Assembly: GCA_040386935.1 (NCBI GenBank)
Contig: JAZKEQ010000030.1
Span: forward strand, 1 to 64,000
DNA length: 64,000 nucleotides
From: JABMMZ01 sp040386935
Lineage (GTDB): Bacteria > Bacteroidota > Bacteroidia > NS11-12g > UBA955
Direction of reading: 5' to 3'
Below are positions 1 to 8,375 of this stretch, in pieces; position 1 is the stretch's first letter, and every line of letters begins with the position of its first letter. The position numbers and the translations under genes are program-made. The notes under the pieces are model-generated. The model saw only the letters and a list, made by a program, of their open reading frames with translations, was not told the origin of the DNA and did no database searches.

Positions 1-863
1 GAGTATACATCCTTGAGTCTTTCAATGCTGTTGTGAGTGTATATTTGGGTGGCTGAAAGGTTGGCATGCCCCAGTAATTCTTTAATAGCATTAAGGTCGC
101 TGCCGTGATTTAATAAATGAGTTGCAAAGCTGTGGCGAAGCACGTGAGGGCTTTTCTTTTGCAAAGTAGTGAATTGGGTCAGCAGTTGCTTGACGATTCG
201 GTAAACGAAGTTAGGATACAGNNNNNNNNNNTACAGCTGTCGGCCTTTAGGTGTGTTGAATACAAAGCTGCTTTCGCTGTGAAGGGCGAGATAAGGTTCG
301 AGGATGCCGGCTAATTCTTCTGTTACGGGAATGATGCGCTCTTTGTTTCTTTTGCCCAATACCTTAATGGTTTTATTGCGAATGTCTACATCGCCTTTTT
401 TTAGAGTGATCAATTCATTCAAACGGATGCCGGTTTGATAGATGGTAGAAACAATGTCTTTAGCCAATGGATCAATGGCATCACTCTCTGGTCCATCCAG
501 TATATCATCCATTGCTGATTCAGCTACAAATACAGGTAGTTTCTTCGCAATTTTAGGGGAGGTGATTTTCAACATGGGATTTTTATCGACCAGTTGATGG
601 CGGAGCAGGTACTTGAAATAAGTTTTAAGGGAAGATATTTTGCGATTCACCGATTTGGGGTCCGCTTTATTTACCATTTGGTCGGCCAACCAGCTTTTGA
701 TGTGCAAATGCTTCACCGATTGGATGTTCTGAATATCGAGTGTGGCCAGATAGCTGAAACACTGACTTAAATCGGTAAGGTAGGCTTTTGAGGTATGGGG
801 CGATACCTTTCTTTCGGATACCAGATAAGTTTCAAATTGCGATATAAAAAAAGCGTCCGACAA
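1..863 (-). CDS. xerC: Tyrosine recombinase XerC/XerD (3' end beyond window, N run inside)
   Basis: Site-specific tyrosine recombinase of the chromosome-dimer-resolution type. The start is TTG at 863-861: an in-frame TAA lies two codons upstream and there is no ATG, so the product begins MSDAFFISQFETYL. An N-terminal SAM-like core-binding domain (residues ~1-95) is followed by the catalytic domain, with R in TGIRLNEL, the HVLRHSFATHLL box, the GH of LLGHANL, and the nucleophile Tyr in TQIYTHNSIERLK. Only a few C-terminal codons run off the left edge. Ten Ns interrupt codons near GRQL/YPNF; the reading frame is kept across them. It follows rpsU by 42 nt, the usual Bacteroidota order. Which of XerC or XerD it corresponds to is not settled. 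Confidence 0.93.
   Translation of the reverse strand, partial: MSDAFFISQFETYLVSERKVSPHTSKAYLTDLSQCFSYLATLDIQNIQSVKHLHIKSWLADQMVNKADPKSVNRKISSLKTYFKYLLRHQLVDKNPMLKITSPKIAKKLPVFVAESAMDDILDGPESDAIDPLAKDIVSTIYQTGIRLNELITLKKGDVDIRNKTIKVLGKRNKERIIPVTEELAGILEPYLALHSESSFVFNTPKGRQLXXXXLYPNFVYRIVKQLLTQFTTLQKKSPHVLRHSFATHLLNHGSDLNAIKELLGHANLSATQIYTHNSIERLKDVY
222..231. other. Assembly gap (10 N)
   Basis: Ten Ns inside xerC. The base pairs on both sides repeat the same 5-mer: TACAG at 217-221 and again at 232-236. Merging the two ends on TACAG gives an uninterrupted reading frame RQLYPNFVYR, which matches the family, so the Ns probably hide an unmerged contig overlap rather than missing sequence. Confidence 0.85.
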
Positions 864-880
864 TGTTAATTATCGGACGC
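846..880 (-). terminator. Rho-independent terminator of rpsU
   Basis: Perfect 8-bp stem GCGTCCGA / TCGGACGC (873-880 and 853-860) with a 12-nt loop, followed on the minus strand by seven Ts (852-846). It lies 26 nt after the rpsU stop. The xerC TTG start codon lies in the loop, and the 3' arm and T tract encode xerC codons 2-6. Confidence 0.85.
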
Positions 881-905
881 TAATATAATATAATTTACTT
901 ATCAA

Positions 906-1100
906 TTAACTGCCTTGCTCATTTTGCATGAACTGGCGGTATGCTGCTTTTTTAATTTCCATTCTACGGGTAATAGATGGTTTTTCGAAAGCCTGACGAG
1001 ATCTCAATTCTTTCATGATGCCAATTTTTTCGTACTTCTTTTTGTACTTCTTTAAAGACTTGTCTAGGTTTTCGTTGTCTTTTACGCTGATATAAATCAT
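906..1100 (-). CDS. rpsU: 30S ribosomal protein bS21
   Basis: Small basic ribosomal protein of 64 aa, the usual length. It starts MIYISVKDNENLDKSLKKYKKK and carries the conserved RSRQAFEKPS segment followed by a Lys/Arg-rich helix. In Bacteroidota ribosomes bS21 helps to occlude the anti-Shine-Dalgarno of 16S rRNA (known from Flavobacterium). Its own promoter is clear (1129-1158) and a terminator follows. The leader before its ATG is A/T-rich with no Shine-Dalgarno. It is first in the operon with xerC. Confidence 0.97.
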   Translation of the reverse strand: MIYISVKDNENLDKSLKKYKKKYEKIGIMKELRSRQAFEKPSITRRMEIKKAAYRQFMQNEQGS

Positions 1101-1128
1101 GTTGCTATTTTTTTAAAATTAGGGATGG

Positions 1129-1158
1129 CAAATATAGCACTGGTTTTTGAAATTTGCA
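1129..1158 (-). promoter_or_regulatory. rpsU promoter
   Basis: On the minus strand a -33 TTG (1158-1156), a 19-nt spacer and a -7 box TATATTTG (1136-1129), matching the Bacteroidota housekeeping consensus. The predicted leader is about 20-25 nt. Confidence 0.8.
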
Positions 1159-1203
1159 AGAAATTTTGAATAATTGTCAAAAGGGGTGCTAAATGCCTGT
1201 TGT

Positions 1204-2346
1204 TTAGTCCTTCAGAACGGCTCTGGAAATCACGAGTTTCTGTATTTCTGAGGTGCCTTCGCCAATGGTACATAATTTACTGTCGCGGTAGTATTTCTCC
1301 ACCGGAAAATCTTTGGTATAACCATAGCCGCCAAATATCTGAATGCCTTCGGTTGCCACTCTTACACAAGTTTCGCTGGCGTAGTATTTTGCCATGGCCG
1401 ATACCTTGTTAACGTTCTTGCCGTTATTTTTCAAATGGCAGGCTTCGTTAATTAACAATTCAGACGCTTCAATTTGTGTCGCCATATCGGCCAGTTTAAA
1501 GCCAATGGCCTGGAAATGGGCAATCGGTTGACCGAATTGTTCGCGTTCTTTCGCATATTTTACTGATGCTTCGTAAGCGCCTTTTGCAATACCTAAAGAT
1601 AAAGCAGCAATAGAAATTCTTCCGCCATCCAAAATTTTCATGGCCTGAATAAATCCTTCGCCTACTTTACCCAATAAATTGGCTTCAGGAATGCGACATT
1701 CCTCAAATATCATTTCTGCGGTTTCGCTGGCGCGCATACCGAGTTTGTTTTCTTTTTTTCCTGCATTAAAACCGGGTGTACCTCTTTCTACTACGAAAGC
1801 TGAAATACCATGTGAATCGAGCAGGTCGCCTGTTCTGGCCAATACTACTGCAACATTGCCAGTAATACCATGAGTAATCCAGTTTTTAGCACCATTCAAT
1901 ACCCATTCGTTGCCTTCTTTGCGAGCTGTTACTTTCATGCGCAAGGCATCGCTGCCGGTATTAGCTTCAGTCAAGCCCCAGGCACCAATCCACTCGCCAC
2001 TGGCCAGTTTTGGTAGCCATCTTTTTTTCTGTTCATCGTTGCCGAACATCATGATATGACCGGTACACAAACTGTTATGTGCCGCCATACTCAAGCCGAT
2101 AGAGCCGCAAACTTTAGCAATTTCTACAATCGCTTCAACGTATTCATAGTAGCCTAAACCGGCTCCACCGTATTCTTCTGGTACCAGTATTCCCATCAGT
2201 CCCAATTGGCCCATTTCTTTGAAAAGATCAATCGGAAATTTCTGAGCCTCATCCCATTCCATTACATGTGGGCGGATATTGCGCTCTGCAAAATCCCTGC
2301 AGGTTTGTCTAATCATTAACTGACTCTCTGAAATCTCGAAATTCAT
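1204..2346 (-). CDS. Acyl-CoA dehydrogenase (short/medium chain)
   Basis: FAD-dependent alpha,beta-dehydrogenation of acyl-CoA in beta-oxidation or amino-acid catabolism; 380 aa, full length. It has the N-terminal helical domain, the middle beta domain with the WGLTEANTGSDA flavin-binding stretch (~residues 123-134), and the C-terminal helical domain with REQFGQPIAHFQ. The catalytic glutamate is in the IGEGTSEIQ motif (about Glu363). The closest subtype by motif is butyryl-CoA dehydrogenase, but the substrate is not decided by sequence alone. It stands alone, 103 bp downstream of the divergent space used by the rpsU promoter. Confidence 0.95.
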   Translation of the reverse strand: MNFEISESQLMIRQTCRDFAERNIRPHVMEWDEAQKFPIDLFKEMGQLGLMGILVPEEYGGAGLGYYEYVEAIVEIAKVCGSIGLSMAAHNSLCTGHIMMFGNDEQKKRWLPKLASGEWIGAWGLTEANTGSDALRMKVTARKEGNEWVLNGAKNWITHGITGNVAVVLARTGDLLDSHGISAFVVERGTPGFNAGKKENKLGMRASETAEMIFEECRIPEANLLGKVGEGFIQAMKILDGGRISIAALSLGIAKGAYEASVKYAKEREQFGQPIAHFQAIGFKLADMATQIEASELLINEACHLKNNGKNVNKVSAMAKYYASETCVRVATEGIQIFGGYGYTKDFPVEKYYRDSKLCTIGEGTSEIQKLVISRAVLKD

Positions 2347-2398
2347 ATTGTAGTAAACTGCAAAAATAGCATTATTCCCGAACCTAAAAATACTTGTT

Positions 2399-3316
2399 TT
2401 AGAATTTTAGATAATTTTTAAGTTTACTTAAAGTTAATTCATCAATCAGTTTAACTTTTAAGAGATCTTCGGGCGATGAAAAATTGCCGTGTTGGGTTCT
2501 GTAATTTACGATTACTGCCGCTAATTTGTATTTGATATACGGGTGTTGACCCAACTCTTCGGCTGTAGCCGTATTTATAGCAATCATGTGATAGGGTTGC
2601 AATTCAGTACTGAGTTTGGGTGTAATGTCTGCAATCACTTCAGGACTTAAACCATATACTTCAGCCAATTGAGCTGTGCTGTAAAAGCCGCCCAGTTTTT
2701 CGCGGTAGTTGACGATGCGCTGTGATAGTTTATGGCCTATGCCTTTTAATCGGTTGAGTGTAGCTGTGTCGGCCGTATTCAAATTGATAGGGGCATATTT
2801 TTTTGGCGTGAAATTTTCCTGTTTGTTTTGAGCAAAGGTTGGTTGAGTGGCTGTTGAATATTGCTCAGGTAAATCAATGTAGGGCTGCAACTGTTTAGCA
2901 AATCCTTCATCGATGCCATAAATTTTTGAGATGTCGGATTTGATTTTAAAGGCACCACCGGCATTTCTGTATTTTATTATTCTATCGGCCAAATAAGGTT
3001 TGAAACCCAATTTTAAAAAGGTCGCCTTGTCGGCAGTATTCGGATTAAAGAGGAACAAGTGCTGCTCACCCGCCTCTGAATGATTATAAGTATAGTTGTT
3101 GGGCTTTTTCTCATCTGCTTCGCTTTGCATTGAGTCTAATGCAGCGAGTTGTTGCAGTGTTGAGAAGTCAGTGGGTTGGGGAGTTTGTTGCCTGAAACTA
3201 ATAGCAGGTAGAATGGCTATTATTAATGCAACAGCCGATAAAACGAAAAAAGCATTTCTTTCGCCTTTGGTAAAGTTGAAATAATTACGCAAAAGGTTTT
3301 GAAATGCTTTTTTCAA
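2399..3316 (-). CDS. ComEA-like helix-hairpin-helix protein, membrane anchored
   Basis: 305 aa. A short cytoplasmic N-terminus (KKAFQNLLRNYFNFTKGERN) leads into one transmembrane segment (~residues 22-42), then three consecutive ComEA-type helix-hairpin-helix units starting near FNPNTADKATF, INLNTADTATL and AINTATAEEL. These repeats bind DNA non-specifically; ComEA uses them in DNA uptake. The role here is inferred only from fold. It lies 52 nt downstream of nothing co-directional except the aminotransferase-like gene 20 nt upstream (starts at 4589), so the two may be co-transcribed. Confidence 0.88.
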   Translation of the reverse strand: MKKAFQNLLRNYFNFTKGERNAFFVLSAVALIIAILPAISFRQQTPQPTDFSTLQQLAALDSMQSEADEKKPNNYTYNHSEAGEQHLFLFNPNTADKATFLKLGFKPYLADRIIKYRNAGGAFKIKSDISKIYGIDEGFAKQLQPYIDLPEQYSTATQPTFAQNKQENFTPKKYAPINLNTADTATLNRLKGIGHKLSQRIVNYREKLGGFYSTAQLAEVYGLSPEVIADITPKLSTELQPYHMIAINTATAEELGQHPYIKYKLAAVIVNYRTQHGNFSSPEDLLKVKLIDELTLSKLKNYLKF

Positions 3317-3335
3317 GTAAAAAGTCTATGAAATA

Positions 3336-4589
3336 CTATCTGATAGCGGCATTCATCAGTTTTTCCTGATTGTAAACGCCCGCTGCTAATTTGTCTTTTA
3401 TTTCAGTAAATGCTTTGATGGTTCTTTCCACATCAGCCATAGTGTGCACAGCTGTAGGAATTAAACGCAAGATAATAATGCCTTTAGGAATTACCGGATA
3501 TACAACGATAGAACAGAAGATATCGTAATTCTCTCTTAAATCGTAAGTCAAGTGAGTTGACTCAGCAACTGTACCATTCAATACCACAGGTGTAACCGGG
3601 GTAGTGGTAGAGCCGATATTGAATCCTGCAGCTTTCAAACCTGATTGCAAAGCATTCACAATGGTCCATAAATTTTCTTTCAATTCAGGATGTTTTCTGA
3701 TCAAGTCAAGTCTTTTCAATGCACCTATTACTAATGGCATTGGCAACGACTTAGCGTAAATCTGTGAACGCAGATTATAACGCAGGTAGTTCAAAATATT
3801 TTTTGGTCCTGCAACAAATGCACCGATGCTGGCCATTGATTTTGCAAATGTAGAAAAGTGCAGATCAACACCATCAACAACACCTTGTTCTTCGGAAGTA
3901 CCGCTGCCTTTAGCACCCATGGTACCAAAACCGTGTGCATCGTCAACGAATAATCTGAAGTTGTATTTTTCTTTCAAAGCAACAACGCCTTTCAGGTCGC
4001 CCTGATTACCGCTCATGCCGAATACACCTTCAGTGATAACGAAAATTCCACCACCTGATTTTTCAACCAGTTTAGTAGCGCGTTGCAATTGTTTTTCGCA
4101 ACTTTCCATATCGTTGTGTTTGTACATGAAACGCTGACCCATGTGTAAACGGGCACCGTCCACTATACAAGCATGTGATTCTGCATCGTACACGATTACG
4201 TCATGTCTGTCGACCATTGCATCTATAATAGATACAACGCCCTGGTAACCGAAATTCAATAAAATGGCATCTTCTTTACCAACAAATGCAGCCAATTCTC
4301 TTTCTAATTGTTCGTGAGGATTGCTGTTACCGCTCATCATGCGGGCACCCATCGGGTAAGCCATTCCGTAAGCTGCAGCTGCATCGGCATCCGCTTTTCT
4401 TACTTCGGGGTGGTTGGCCAATCCCAAATAGTTGTTTAAACTCCAGTTTAATTTCTCTTTGCCGTTAAAAACCATTGAAGGGCCAATTTCACCTTCCAGT
4501 TTTGGAAATGTAAAATAACCGTGAGCTTCATTGATGTGGGTGCCTAATGGCCCCATGTTTTTAATTACTTTATCAAATATATCTGCCAT
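3336..4589 (-). CDS. Alpha-oxoamine synthase: serine palmitoyltransferase or capnine synthase
   Basis: PLP enzyme of 417 aa that condenses an amino acid with an acyl thioester. It shows the family features NNYLGLANHP near residue 51, GNSNPHEQLE, the VDDAHGFGTMG segment (PLP pyridine and ring binding) and the PLP lysine in FSTFAKSMAS. Family members use serine (sphingolipids), cysteate (sulfonolipid/capnine), glycine or alanine. Sphingolipid or sulfonolipid synthesis is the usual role in Bacteroidota; the KBL/BioF assignment is less likely because no biotin or threonine-degradation genes are nearby. The substrate is not determinable from this window. Confidence 0.85.
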   Translation of the reverse strand: MADIFDKVIKNMGPLGTHINEAHGYFTFPKLEGEIGPSMVFNGKEKLNWSLNNYLGLANHPEVRKADADAAAAYGMAYPMGARMMSGNSNPHEQLERELAAFVGKEDAILLNFGYQGVVSIIDAMVDRHDVIVYDAESHACIVDGARLHMGQRFMYKHNDMESCEKQLQRATKLVEKSGGGIFVITEGVFGMSGNQGDLKGVVALKEKYNFRLFVDDAHGFGTMGAKGSGTSEEQGVVDGVDLHFSTFAKSMASIGAFVAGPKNILNYLRYNLRSQIYAKSLPMPLVIGALKRLDLIRKHPELKENLWTIVNALQSGLKAAGFNIGSTTTPVTPVVLNGTVAESTHLTYDLRENYDIFCSIVVYPVIPKGIIILRLIPTAVHTMADVERTIKAFTEIKDKLAAGVYNQEKLMNAAIR

Positions 4590-4610
4590 TTATAAGAATG
4601 TTTAAAGGTG

Positions 4611-4641
4611 CAAAGGTAGTTATTTGACCAAAGAATAACAA
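4611..4641 (-). promoter_or_regulatory. Promoter of alpha-oxoamine synthase gene
   Basis: Minus-strand -33 TTTTG, 20-nt spacer and -7 TACCTTTG (4618-4611), 21 nt before the ATG. Confidence 0.7.
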
Positions 4642-4714
4642 AATCTGTACTGAGATGCCTGATATTAATAGTCATCACACTTTTTGCAAAACTCAATTTG
4701 CCTAATTTTTTAAC

Positions 4715-4722
4715 TATATTTG
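4715..4722 (+). promoter_or_regulatory. -7 box upstream of the FAD oxidoreductase
   Basis: TATATTTG fits TAnnTTTG, 33 nt before the ATG. The only TTG nearby (4698-4700) gives a short 14-nt spacer, so the -33 element is uncertain. Confidence 0.45.
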
Positions 4723-4755
4723 CATCACTTTTAGGATAAACACCTAACCCTATTT

Positions 4756-6288
4756 ATGCCATTCGAAACAGAACTTAAAGTATTGCCTGCCATCGCTTTT
4801 GATGCGGTTAAAATTCAGGAACAATTTCTCAAACAATTTCCCGACACCGATTTACAACAGTTAGAAATTATTAAGCGCTCAATTGACGCAAGAAAGAAAC
4901 CCATTCTTTATGTTCTGAAATTAAGGGTTTGGCTGAAGGGTGATACAATCACCAAGGAAGTTAAACAGTTTACATTTTCTAATCAGCAGGTGAAACGCGT
5001 AGCGGTGATAGGTTTCGGTCCTGCGGGAATATTTGCCGCTTTTCAATTATTGGAGAAAGGGTATTTACCTATAGTGATAGAAAGAGGAAAAGCTGTTAAA
5101 GAACGCAGAAGAGACCTTGCAGCATTGAATAAAGAATTGCTGGTAAACCCTGATAGTAACTATTGTTTTGGTGAAGGCGGAGCCGGTACTTACAGCGATG
5201 GTAAATTATATACCCGCAGTAAAAAAAGAGGTGATGTAGAAAAAGTACTGCAAACATTTGTGCAATACGGAGCCAATGAGGATATATTGGTAAATGCCCA
5301 TCCTCATATCGGTACCAATAAATTGCCCGGTATTATTGAAAATATGCGGGAAGCCATTCTGGCTGCCGGAGGACAGATTCATTTCAATACAAAATTGACA
5401 GATTTTGTAACAGAAAAAGGAAGGATACAGCGCATTATTTGCAACAATGATTTGGAAATACATGTGGATGCTGTGATACTGGCCACAGGTCATTCTGCCA
5501 GAGATATTTTTCATTTATTGAACGATAAGAAATTAACAATAGAAGCAAAACCTTTTGCCATGGGTGTAAGAATAGAACACTCACAGGAATTGATAGACCG
5601 CATTCAATACAAACAAAATAAAAGAGACGACAATTTACCACCTGCAGCTTATAGTATAGTGACACAATCTGAAGGATGCGGAGTGTTTTCTTTTTGTATG
5701 TGCCCGGGAGGCATTATTGCACCTGCCGCTACATCTATAAATGAAACAGTGGTTAATGGCTGGAGCCCAAGTAAGCGTAATGGCTTGTTTGCCAACAGCG
5801 GTTTTGTTGTTACAGTAGATCCTCAGCGCTGGCAGTCAACCATGGGTAATCATCCTTTGGCAGCCCTTGAGTTTCAACAGTTGTATGAACAAAAAGCCTA
5901 TAACGCAACAGGAAGTATCATTGCACCGGCACAACGCGTAGAAGATTTTATTATGGGACGTGTGTCATCTTCATTGCCCGATTGTTCTTATTTGCCCGGC
6001 ATTAAAAGTGTAGACATGCGCAATATTTTACCCGGATTTATTACCACTGCCATGCGCGGGGCGTTGGTACACTTTGGTAAAACCATGCAAGGCTATCGCA
6101 GCAATGAGGCTTTATTAGTAGGTATTGAAAGTCGTACGTCTTCACCTGTGCGCATTCCACGCGATAAGGAAACATTACAACATCCTGATATTAGCAATCT
6201 TTTTCCATGCGGAGAGGGAGCAGGATATGCAGGTGGTATTGTAAGTGCCGCATTAGATGGCATGGCCTGTGCCAATGCTATTCAATAA
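4756..6288 (+). CDS. NAD(P)/FAD-dependent oxidoreductase (COG2509 type)
   Basis: 510 aa. An N-terminal ~80-residue region precedes the Rossmann dinucleotide-binding motif VIGFGPAGIFAAFQL (~residues 84-98), then ERG at the end of beta2, the GEGGAGTYSDGKLYTR segment typical of this uncharacterised FAD-dehydrogenase group, and the C-terminal FAD motif FPCGEGAGYAGGIVSAA. Substrate and partner are unknown. It is followed 23 nt later by a saccharopine dehydrogenase with its own -7 box. Function beyond flavin-dependent redox chemistry is not claimed. Confidence 0.88.
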   Translation: MPFETELKVLPAIAFDAVKIQEQFLKQFPDTDLQQLEIIKRSIDARKKPILYVLKLRVWLKGDTITKEVKQFTFSNQQVKRVAVIGFGPAGIFAAFQLLEKGYLPIVIERGKAVKERRRDLAALNKELLVNPDSNYCFGEGGAGTYSDGKLYTRSKKRGDVEKVLQTFVQYGANEDILVNAHPHIGTNKLPGIIENMREAILAAGGQIHFNTKLTDFVTEKGRIQRIICNNDLEIHVDAVILATGHSARDIFHLLNDKKLTIEAKPFAMGVRIEHSQELIDRIQYKQNKRDDNLPPAAYSIVTQSEGCGVFSFCMCPGGIIAPAATSINETVVNGWSPSKRNGLFANSGFVVTVDPQRWQSTMGNHPLAALEFQQLYEQKAYNATGSIIAPAQRVEDFIMGRVSSSLPDCSYLPGIKSVDMRNILPGFITTAMRGALVHFGKTMQGYRSNEALLVGIESRTSSPVRIPRDKETLQHPDISNLFPCGEGAGYAGGIVSAALDGMACANAIQ

Positions 6289-6293
6289 AAGTT

Positions 6294-6301
6294 TACCTTT
6301 G
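6294..6301 (+). promoter_or_regulatory. -7 box of saccharopine dehydrogenase gene
   Basis: TACCTTTG ends 10 nt before the ATG at 6312, so the mRNA leader would be only a few nucleotides. No good -33 TTG is visible at the expected spacing. Confidence 0.5.
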
Positions 6302-6311
6302 CCACACTCTT

Positions 6312-7631
6312 ATGAAAAACATTGTTTTGTTTGGGGCGGGGCGCAGCAGTATCTATCTGGTAGAGTATCTGCAGGCATGGTGTGTGAAAAACAATTACAT
6401 GCTGATAATTGGCGACAAGGATGTACAATATGTACAAGATAACGTCAAAGAAAAAGACAATTTACAGTTTCAAACCATTGATATTTTCGATCACGAAAAG
6501 GTAGAGGCATTGATAAAAATCAGTGAACTGGTTATTTCATTATTACCTGCTGCATTGCACATGCACATTGCCCATTTGTGTCTCGACAATCATAAGCACA
6601 TGGCTACTGCTTCTTATGTATCAGATGAGATGAAAGCCATTCACGATGATGCGATAAATAAAGGACTGATATTTTTAAATGAATGCGGATTGGATCCGGG
6701 CATCGACCATATGAGTGCCATGCAATTGATGGACAACATCAAAAGCAAGGGCGGTATTATTAATAGTTTCGAAAGTTATTGTGGCGGATTGGTCGCCAAT
6801 GCCTGTGATGGAGACAATCCATGGAAGTACAAATTTTCATGGAACCCTCGCAATGTGGTAGTAGCAGGTCAAGGTGCACCTGCACAGTTTTTATTGGATG
6901 GACAATTAAAGGTATTGCCTTACCATCAATTATTCGCTTACACCAAAGACTTTACAATTGGCAATCACGGTACATTCGAGGCTTACCCAAACAGAGATTC
7001 ACTGAAATACCGACCATTGTATGGCTTGGATCATATAGCCACCATGGTAAGGGGCACCTTTCGCAAACAAGGCTATGCTTCGGCCTGGCAAGTACTGGTA
7101 GTGCTTGGTTTAACTGATGATACAACTAAATTGTATTACCCTCAGGGAACCACTATGCAGCAATGGCTGACGACTTATATGGTACATCCTTATCAGGATT
7201 TAAAAAATGCGGTGAAAACAGCGACCCATTGTACAGATGCGGATATTGCTAAACTGGAATGGTTAGGATTATTTGGCAATGAGGTGTTACCTTTATATGA
7301 AGGTACATCGGCACAAATACTGGAAGAGATATTGAAAATAAAATGGCTGTTATTGCCCAACGACCGCGATATGGTGGTGATGCTGCATAAAATAGGGTAT
7401 CAATTGAATGGAGAAAATAAAGCGGCCACTTCAACTCTGGTAATAGAAGGGGAGAGCAACACACATACAGCCATGGCAAAAACTGTGGGACTGCCTTTGG
7501 CCATAGCCTGCCGACTGATATTGGAAAATAAAATCAGTCAACGCGGTGTAGTTGTACCTGTCGATTGCGAGCTGTACACACCGGTTTTAGAGGAATTGAA
7601 GGGATTTGGGATACATTTCATTGAAAATTAG
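6312..7631 (+). CDS. Saccharopine dehydrogenase family protein
   Basis: 439 aa. An N-terminal Rossmann domain begins with MKNIVLFGAGRSS (G-x-G-x-x-S type NADP site); the LNECGLDPGIDHMSAM segment is diagnostic of the saccharopine dehydrogenase C-terminal domain, as is YCGGLVAN. Members forming L-glutamate act in lysine catabolism (saccharopine to glutamate and alpha-aminoadipate semialdehyde). The frame stays open 35 codons upstream into the preceding gene, but the ATG at 6312 aligns with the family N-terminus and follows a -7 box. No lysine-ketoglutarate reductase is in the window. Confidence 0.88.
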   Translation: MKNIVLFGAGRSSIYLVEYLQAWCVKNNYMLIIGDKDVQYVQDNVKEKDNLQFQTIDIFDHEKVEALIKISELVISLLPAALHMHIAHLCLDNHKHMATASYVSDEMKAIHDDAINKGLIFLNECGLDPGIDHMSAMQLMDNIKSKGGIINSFESYCGGLVANACDGDNPWKYKFSWNPRNVVVAGQGAPAQFLLDGQLKVLPYHQLFAYTKDFTIGNHGTFEAYPNRDSLKYRPLYGLDHIATMVRGTFRKQGYASAWQVLVVLGLTDDTTKLYYPQGTTMQQWLTTYMVHPYQDLKNAVKTATHCTDADIAKLEWLGLFGNEVLPLYEGTSAQILEEILKIKWLLLPNDRDMVVMLHKIGYQLNGENKAATSTLVIEGESNTHTAMAKTVGLPLAIACRLILENKISQRGVVVPVDCELYTPVLEELKGFGIHFIEN

Positions 7632-7644
7632 TCGGTTCAATAGA

Positions 7645-7675
7645 TTTGTATAATTAAAAAAATATATTACCTTTG
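7645..7675 (+). promoter_or_regulatory. rpsP operon promoter
   Basis: -33 TTTG (7645-7648), 19-nt spacer, -7 TACCTTTG (7668-7675). The leader to the rpsP ATG is about 35 nt. Confidence 0.8.
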
Positions 7676-7714
7676 CACCCCCGTGAGAAATGGAGAACTC
7701 ATGGTTTTATAATT

Positions 7715-8362
7715 ATGGCAACAAAATTAAGATTACAGCGTCATGGACGCAAAAAACAAGCCTACTACTACATTGTGGCGGCAGATGCACGTGCTCCGAG
7801 AGATGGTAGATTCATTGAAAGAATTGGTGATTACAACCCTAACACTAATCCTGCAACAATTAACCTCAATCTTGAACACGCAGTTAAATGGTTGGACAAC
7901 GGAGCTATCCCTACGGATACCGTTAAAGCCATTCTTTCTTACAAAGGTGCAATGATGATGCACCATTTACACGGTGGAGTGCGCAAAGGCGCAATGACAG
8001 CGGAACAAGCGGATGTTAAATTTGCAGAATGGATGGCAGCTAAAGATGCTAAAGTTCAAGGCAAACGCGACAACTTAGCAAACAAAAAAGCAGAAGCTAA
8101 CGCTGCTAAATTTAAAGCAGAAACAGCCATTAAAGAAGCTAAAGCTGCAGCAATCGCTGCTAAAATAGCTGCTGAAGAAGCTGCAATCGCTGCTGCTAAT
8201 ACACCTGTAGCTGAAGTAGTTGAAACGCCTGCTGTTGAAGCAGAAGTAGCAGAAACTCCGGTTGCTGAAGTAGAAGTAACTGAAACACCTGCTGCTGAAG
8301 CAGAAGTAACAGAAGCTCCTGCTGCAGAAACAGAAGCTCCGGCTGAAAACACAGAAGCTTAA
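7715..8362 (+). CDS. rpsP: 30S ribosomal protein bS16 with long Ala/Glu/Val-rich tail
   Basis: 215 aa. Residues ~1-80 are the bS16 core (MATKLRLQRHGRKKQAYYYIVAADARAPRDG split over two motifs). The rest is a low-complexity tail: first a helical Lys/Ala-rich part, then repeated acidic ETPAAEAEV-like units. Such tails are known in Bacteroidota S16, and this one is more than half of the protein. The start is the internal ATG, because an in-frame TTG upstream (7673) falls inside the promoter. First gene of rpsP-rimM-trmD. Confidence 0.96.
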   Translation: MATKLRLQRHGRKKQAYYYIVAADARAPRDGRFIERIGDYNPNTNPATINLNLEHAVKWLDNGAIPTDTVKAILSYKGAMMMHHLHGGVRKGAMTAEQADVKFAEWMAAKDAKVQGKRDNLANKKAEANAAKFKAETAIKEAKAAAIAAKIAAEEAAIAAANTPVAEVVETPAVEAEVAETPVAEVEVTETPAAEAEVTEAPAAETEAPAENTEA

Positions 8363-8375
8363 TCAGCTTTTTGGT

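Noticed and set aside
117..314. Plus-strand frame crossing the N gap
   Set aside because: Antisense shadow of xerC; no family match and it needs the N run to stay open.
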